Shown piece by piece: positions 61,546 to 64,000 of a stretch of 64,000 nucleotides of DNA. The stretch is from Pararhodobacter sp. CCB-MM2. Lineage in GTDB: Bacteria > Pseudomonadota > Alphaproteobacteria > Rhodobacterales > Rhodobacteraceae. A program made the translations under genes and the position numbers. The stretch covers positions 62,001 to 126,000 of the forward strand of contig NZ_LRRR01000004.1 in NCBI RefSeq assembly GCF_001691415.1. The letters are read 5' to 3'. Below the pieces are notes generated by a model that was not told where the DNA came from, searched no databases, and was given only the letters and a program-made list of their open reading frames with translations. Numbering within the stretch: position 1 is the stretch's first letter; every line of letters starts with the position of its first letter.

Positions 61546-63195
61546 ATGCTGCGCAGCCTCGCCATTCGGGACATGCTGTTGATCGACCGGCTGGACCTTG
61601 AGTTCCGGGCCGGTCTCAACGTGCTCACCGGCGAGACCGGCGCGGGCAAATCCATCCTTCTCGACAGTCTGGGCTTCGTGCTGGGCTGGCGTGGGCGGGC
61701 CGATCTGGTGCGTCAGGGCGCCGCGCAGGGCGAGGTCGAGGCGGTCTTCGATCTGGAGCCGGGTCATCCCGGTCTCAAGGTGCTGGAAGAGGCGGGTATC
61801 GGCTACGAGGACGAGCTGATCCTGCGCCGCGTCAACACCGCTGAGGGGCGCAAGACCGCGTGGATCAACGACCGCCGCGCCTCGGGCGATGTGCTGCGCG
61901 CATTGTCCGAGACTTTGGTGGAGCTGCATGGCCAGCATGACGACCGGGGCCTGCTGAACCCGCGCGGGCATCGGCAATTGCTGGATGCCTATGCGGGCGT
62001 CGAGGCGGAACTGTCGGCGGTGCGCGCGGAATGGCGGGGCCTGTCCGAGGCACGGCGCAAGCGGGAAGGGGCAGCCGAACGGCTGGCCGGTCTGCGCGCC
62101 GAAGAGGAATTCCTGCGCCACGCGGTCAAGGAGTTGGACGCGCTCGACCCGCAACCGGGCGAGGAGGCGGAACTCGACGCGCGCCGCCGCCTGATGCAGG
62201 CCGCTGCCCGGATGGCTGGGGATGTCGCCAAGGCGCGACAGGCTCTGGGCGAGGACGGGGCCGAGCGGCTGGCGCTGGACGCGCTGCGTTGGCTGGAAGA
62301 TGCGTCCGAAGGGCTGGAAGGCCGGCTCGACGCGGCCATCGAGGCGCTGAACCGCGCGATCACCGAATTGGGCGAGGCTTCAAGCGAAGTCGACGGCGCG
62401 CTGGACGCGCTGGACGCTGACCCGGCCGAGCTGGAGCGCGTCGAAGAGCGCCTGTTCGCCCTTCGGGGGCTGGCGCGCAAGCATTCCGTGCTGCCCGACG
62501 ATCTGGGCAACCACGCCGCCGCCCTGCGTGAGCGACTGGAGGCGCTGGATGCCGGTGACAACGGCGTCGCCAAGCTGGCACAGGCCGAGGCCGAGGCGCG
62601 CAAGCGGTTCGACGCGGCCTGTGCGCTGCTCGGTGAAAAGCGCCGTGCAGCGGCGGGGCAGCTCGATGCGGCGATGGCCGCCGAGCTGGCGCCGCTGAAG
62701 ATGGAACGCGCGGTGTTCCAGACCATCATCGTGCCGTCCGAGCCGGGCCCCGAGGGCGCCGAGGCCGTCAGCTTCGAGGTCGCCACCAACCCCGGCGCGC
62801 CGGCGGGGGCGTTGAACAAGATCGCCTCGGGCGGCGAACTCTCGCGCTTCCTGTTGGCGCTGAAGGTCTGCCTCAGCCGGGGTCAGTCCGGCGTGACGAT
62901 GATCTTCGACGAGATCGACCGCGGTGTCGGCGGGGCCACGGCGGATGCCGTCGGGCGTCGTCTGCGTGCGCTGGCCGAGGGCGCGCAGGTGCTGGTCGTC
63001 ACCCACTCGCCGCAGGTCGCGGCGCTTGGCGCGCATCACTGGCGGGTCGAGAAACGGGTTCACGAGGGCGTCACTCTCAGCCATGTGACGCCGCTTTCCG
63101 CCGATGAGCGTATCGACGAGATTGCCCGCATGATTTCCGGCGATACCATATCGGATGCGGCGCGGGGCGCGGCGAAGGCGCTGATCGGCGCCTGA
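61546..63195 (+). CDS. recN: DNA repair protein RecN
   Basis: The 549-residue SMC-like ATPase acts in double-strand break repair. It has Walker A GETGAGKSILLDSLGFVLG at about residue 29, a central coiled coil (residues about 155-370, heavy in Glu, Arg, Ala), the signature ASGGELSRFLLALKVCLS, Walker B TMIFDEIDRGVGG and VVTHSPQVAALG. It follows bamD after 18 bases and is probably co-transcribed with it. I see no LexA-type box in front. Confidence 0.95.
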   Translation: MLRSLAIRDMLLIDRLDLEFRAGLNVLTGETGAGKSILLDSLGFVLGWRGRADLVRQGAAQGEVEAVFDLEPGHPGLKVLEEAGIGYEDELILRRVNTAEGRKTAWINDRRASGDVLRALSETLVELHGQHDDRGLLNPRGHRQLLDAYAGVEAELSAVRAEWRGLSEARRKREGAAERLAGLRAEEEFLRHAVKELDALDPQPGEEAELDARRRLMQAAARMAGDVAKARQALGEDGAERLALDALRWLEDASEGLEGRLDAAIEALNRAITELGEASSEVDGALDALDADPAELERVEERLFALRGLARKHSVLPDDLGNHAAALRERLEALDAGDNGVAKLAQAEAEARKRFDAACALLGEKRRAAAGQLDAAMAAELAPLKMERAVFQTIIVPSEPGPEGAEAVSFEVATNPGAPAGALNKIASGGELSRFLLALKVCLSRGQSGVTMIFDEIDRGVGGATADAVGRRLRALAEGAQVLVVTHSPQVAALGAHHWRVEKRVHEGVTLSHVTPLSADERIDEIARMISGDTISDAARGAAKALIGA

Positions 63196-63263
63196 CGCGA
63201 TCCCGCTGCCACGAATGGCAACGGGCAGGGCGCGAACCCTCCCCTGATCGAGGAAGAGCGGAC

Positions 63264-63641
63264 ATGAAAACGCGTATCGTCATCCTGGCGGCCCTGGCGG
63301 GCGCCACCCTTCTGTCGGCCTGCGGCGACGTGCCGGACATGCGCCGCGGCTTTCCCATCCGCTCGGGCGGCGGCTCGTCAGGTAGCACGACGGTCATGCC
63401 GGCACCGATGCCGACACCGGGGGCTCCGTCCTCGTCGGCGGCCGAGAATGCCTGCATGAGCGCCGGTCGGGATGCAGGCTTCGGCGTCTCGGGTGTGGTG
63501 GGTACGCAGGAGGTCTCGGGCGCAGATGGCATCGCCACCTCGCGCGACGTGATGCTCAGCGTGACCCGCGGCGGGCAGGCGCTGCAGGTGCGCTGCAGCT
63601 ACAATTACGCCAGCGCTTCGGCCCGGATCATGACCCTTTAA
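63264..63641 (+). CDS. Hypothetical small lipoprotein
   Basis: The 125-residue protein has a lipoprotein signal peptide (MKTRIVILAALAGATLLSAC, lipobox LSAC), a low-complexity Gly/Ser/Pro linker (SGGGSSGSTTVMPAPMPTPGAPSSS) and a small C-terminal domain (AENACMSAGRDAGFGVSGVVGTQEV, QALQVRCSYNYASASARIMTL) with two Cys that may form a disulfide. A GAGGAAG site precedes the ATG. Likely envelope-bound; function unknown. A terminator follows. Confidence 0.8.
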   Translation: MKTRIVILAALAGATLLSACGDVPDMRRGFPIRSGGGSSGSTTVMPAPMPTPGAPSSSAAENACMSAGRDAGFGVSGVVGTQEVSGADGIATSRDVMLSVTRGGQALQVRCSYNYASASARIMTL

Positions 63642-63660
63642 GGCCCGCGCAGACAGCAGA

Positions 63661-63684
63661 ACGCCCGGCTCTGGCCGGGCGTTT
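63661..63684. terminator. Bidirectional terminator hairpin
   Basis: ACGCCCGGC, TCTG loop and GCCGGGCGT form a perfect 9-bp stem, followed by TT. It lies between two convergent genes. Confidence 0.75.
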
Positions 63685-63706
63685 CGCATGTCGGGGGAGG
63701 GACCCC

Positions 63707-64000
63707 TCAAGCAGGGTTCGGTACGGCCCCGGAGACTTGAGCGGGCGCTTCGGTGGCGGCGTTACGCTCGGCCTCACGCTCGGCGGCGGGGTTCGGACGC
63801 GGCGCCCCGGTCAGGGTCCGCCAGGCGTCGTATTGCGACTGGAAGACGCGGCCGTTCAGGTCGTGCAGGAAATGCGTCTTGCCCAGACGGTCGGTCACCG
63901 GACCCTTCACCTCGGACAGATGCAGCCCGATGCCCAGATCCTTCAGCCGCGTGTTGATCGCCTCCAGGCTCTCCAGCGCCGAGAAGTCGATCTCGTTCAC
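63707..64000 (-). CDS. STAS-domain C-terminus of a probable SulP anion transporter (5' part outside window)
   Basis: About 97 residues from the C-terminus are visible and the frame is open at the window edge. VNEIDFSALESLEAINTRLKDLGIGLHLSEVKGPVTDRLGKTHFLHDLNGRVFQSQYDAWRTLTG is the second half of a STAS domain as found at the end of SulP sulfate/bicarbonate transporters; a low-complexity Ala/Glu/Pro tail follows. The membrane part is not in the window, so a stand-alone STAS protein cannot be excluded. Confidence 0.75.
   Translation of the reverse strand: MNEIDFSALESLEAINTRLKDLGIGLHLSEVKGPVTDRLGKTHFLHDLNGRVFQSQYDAWRTLTGAPRPNPAAEREAERNAATEAPAQVSGAVPNPA

Overview
The window is a 64 kb piece of core chromosome from a GC-rich alphaproteobacterium, almost certainly a member of the Rhodobacterales (Rhodobacteraceae/Paracoccaceae). 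Evidence: a SAM/SAH-type riboswitch in front of metK (a class known only from this order), an Irr-type Fur regulator, a split cobalamin-dependent methionine synthase, DUF1467 and DUF6476 proteins, an AsnC-LysE pair, and the alphaproteobacterial order murD-ftsW-murG-murC-ddl-ftsQ-ftsA-ftsZ-lpxC-bamD-recN. I cannot resolve the genus. I saw no prophage, insertion sequence, CRISPR array or rRNA. There are two tRNA genes, both tRNA-Asp(GTC).

Layout. 1-4.2 kb: 3' part of a methyltetrahydrofolate-binding methyltransferase and, nearby, the homocysteine-binding partner, two modules of a split MetH; between them a secreted protein, a LysE exporter, a Pr6Pr membrane protein and a universal stress protein behind an FNR-type box. 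4.4-8.6 kb: a polyamine-type ABC importer operon (potFGHI-like). 8.8-13.5 kb: SAF-domain dehydrogenase, MFS exporter, alpha/beta hydrolase, nitroreductase, EI24 protein. 13.6-19 kb: DUF1467, methylmalonyl-CoA epimerase, response regulator, MbfA-like iron exporter with an Irr-type box, beta-propeller protein, RDD protein. 18.4-23.9 kb: fabI, fabB, trmB, queF, a DMT protein, metK. 23.9-31.2 kb: lnt-corC-ybeY-phoH-miaB, rlmJ, irr. 31.3-37.8 kb: fabA, DUF6476, rluD, a Tat lipoprotein, a cupin oxygenase, a cardiolipin synthase-like enzyme and rpoH. 38-45.5 kb: LysE/AsnC, chrA, aroA, an MBL hydrolase, cmk, psd, pssA. 45.5-46.1 kb: tandem tRNA-Asp units. 46.2-63.2 kb: the division and cell-wall cluster through recN. 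The right edge holds a small lipoprotein and the C-terminal STAS end of a probable SulP transporter.

How the genes fit together. Most of the content serves envelope growth: lipid synthesis (fabA/B/I, psd, pssA, cls-like), lipoprotein maturation (lnt), lipid A (lpxC), outer-membrane assembly (bamD) and peptidoglycan with division (murD to ftsZ). A second theme is regulation by iron (Irr and its candidate target mbfA), oxygen (FNR-type box at the stress protein), heat (rpoH) and SAM (metK riboswitch, split MetH).

The best structural discovery is a dispersed repeat, ten copies seen, with core GGATATTT-n-GAACGAAGATGA, usually placed just 3' of a gene in the same orientation and preceded by a G-rich hairpin. 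One copy supplies both the ribosome-binding site and the ATG of rarD. Other points of interest are the absence of murB from its usual place between murC and ddl, a roughly 150-residue N-terminal extension on FtsQ, divergent rluD/DUF6476 start codons sharing CATG, and fabA placed 11 kb away from fabB-fabI.
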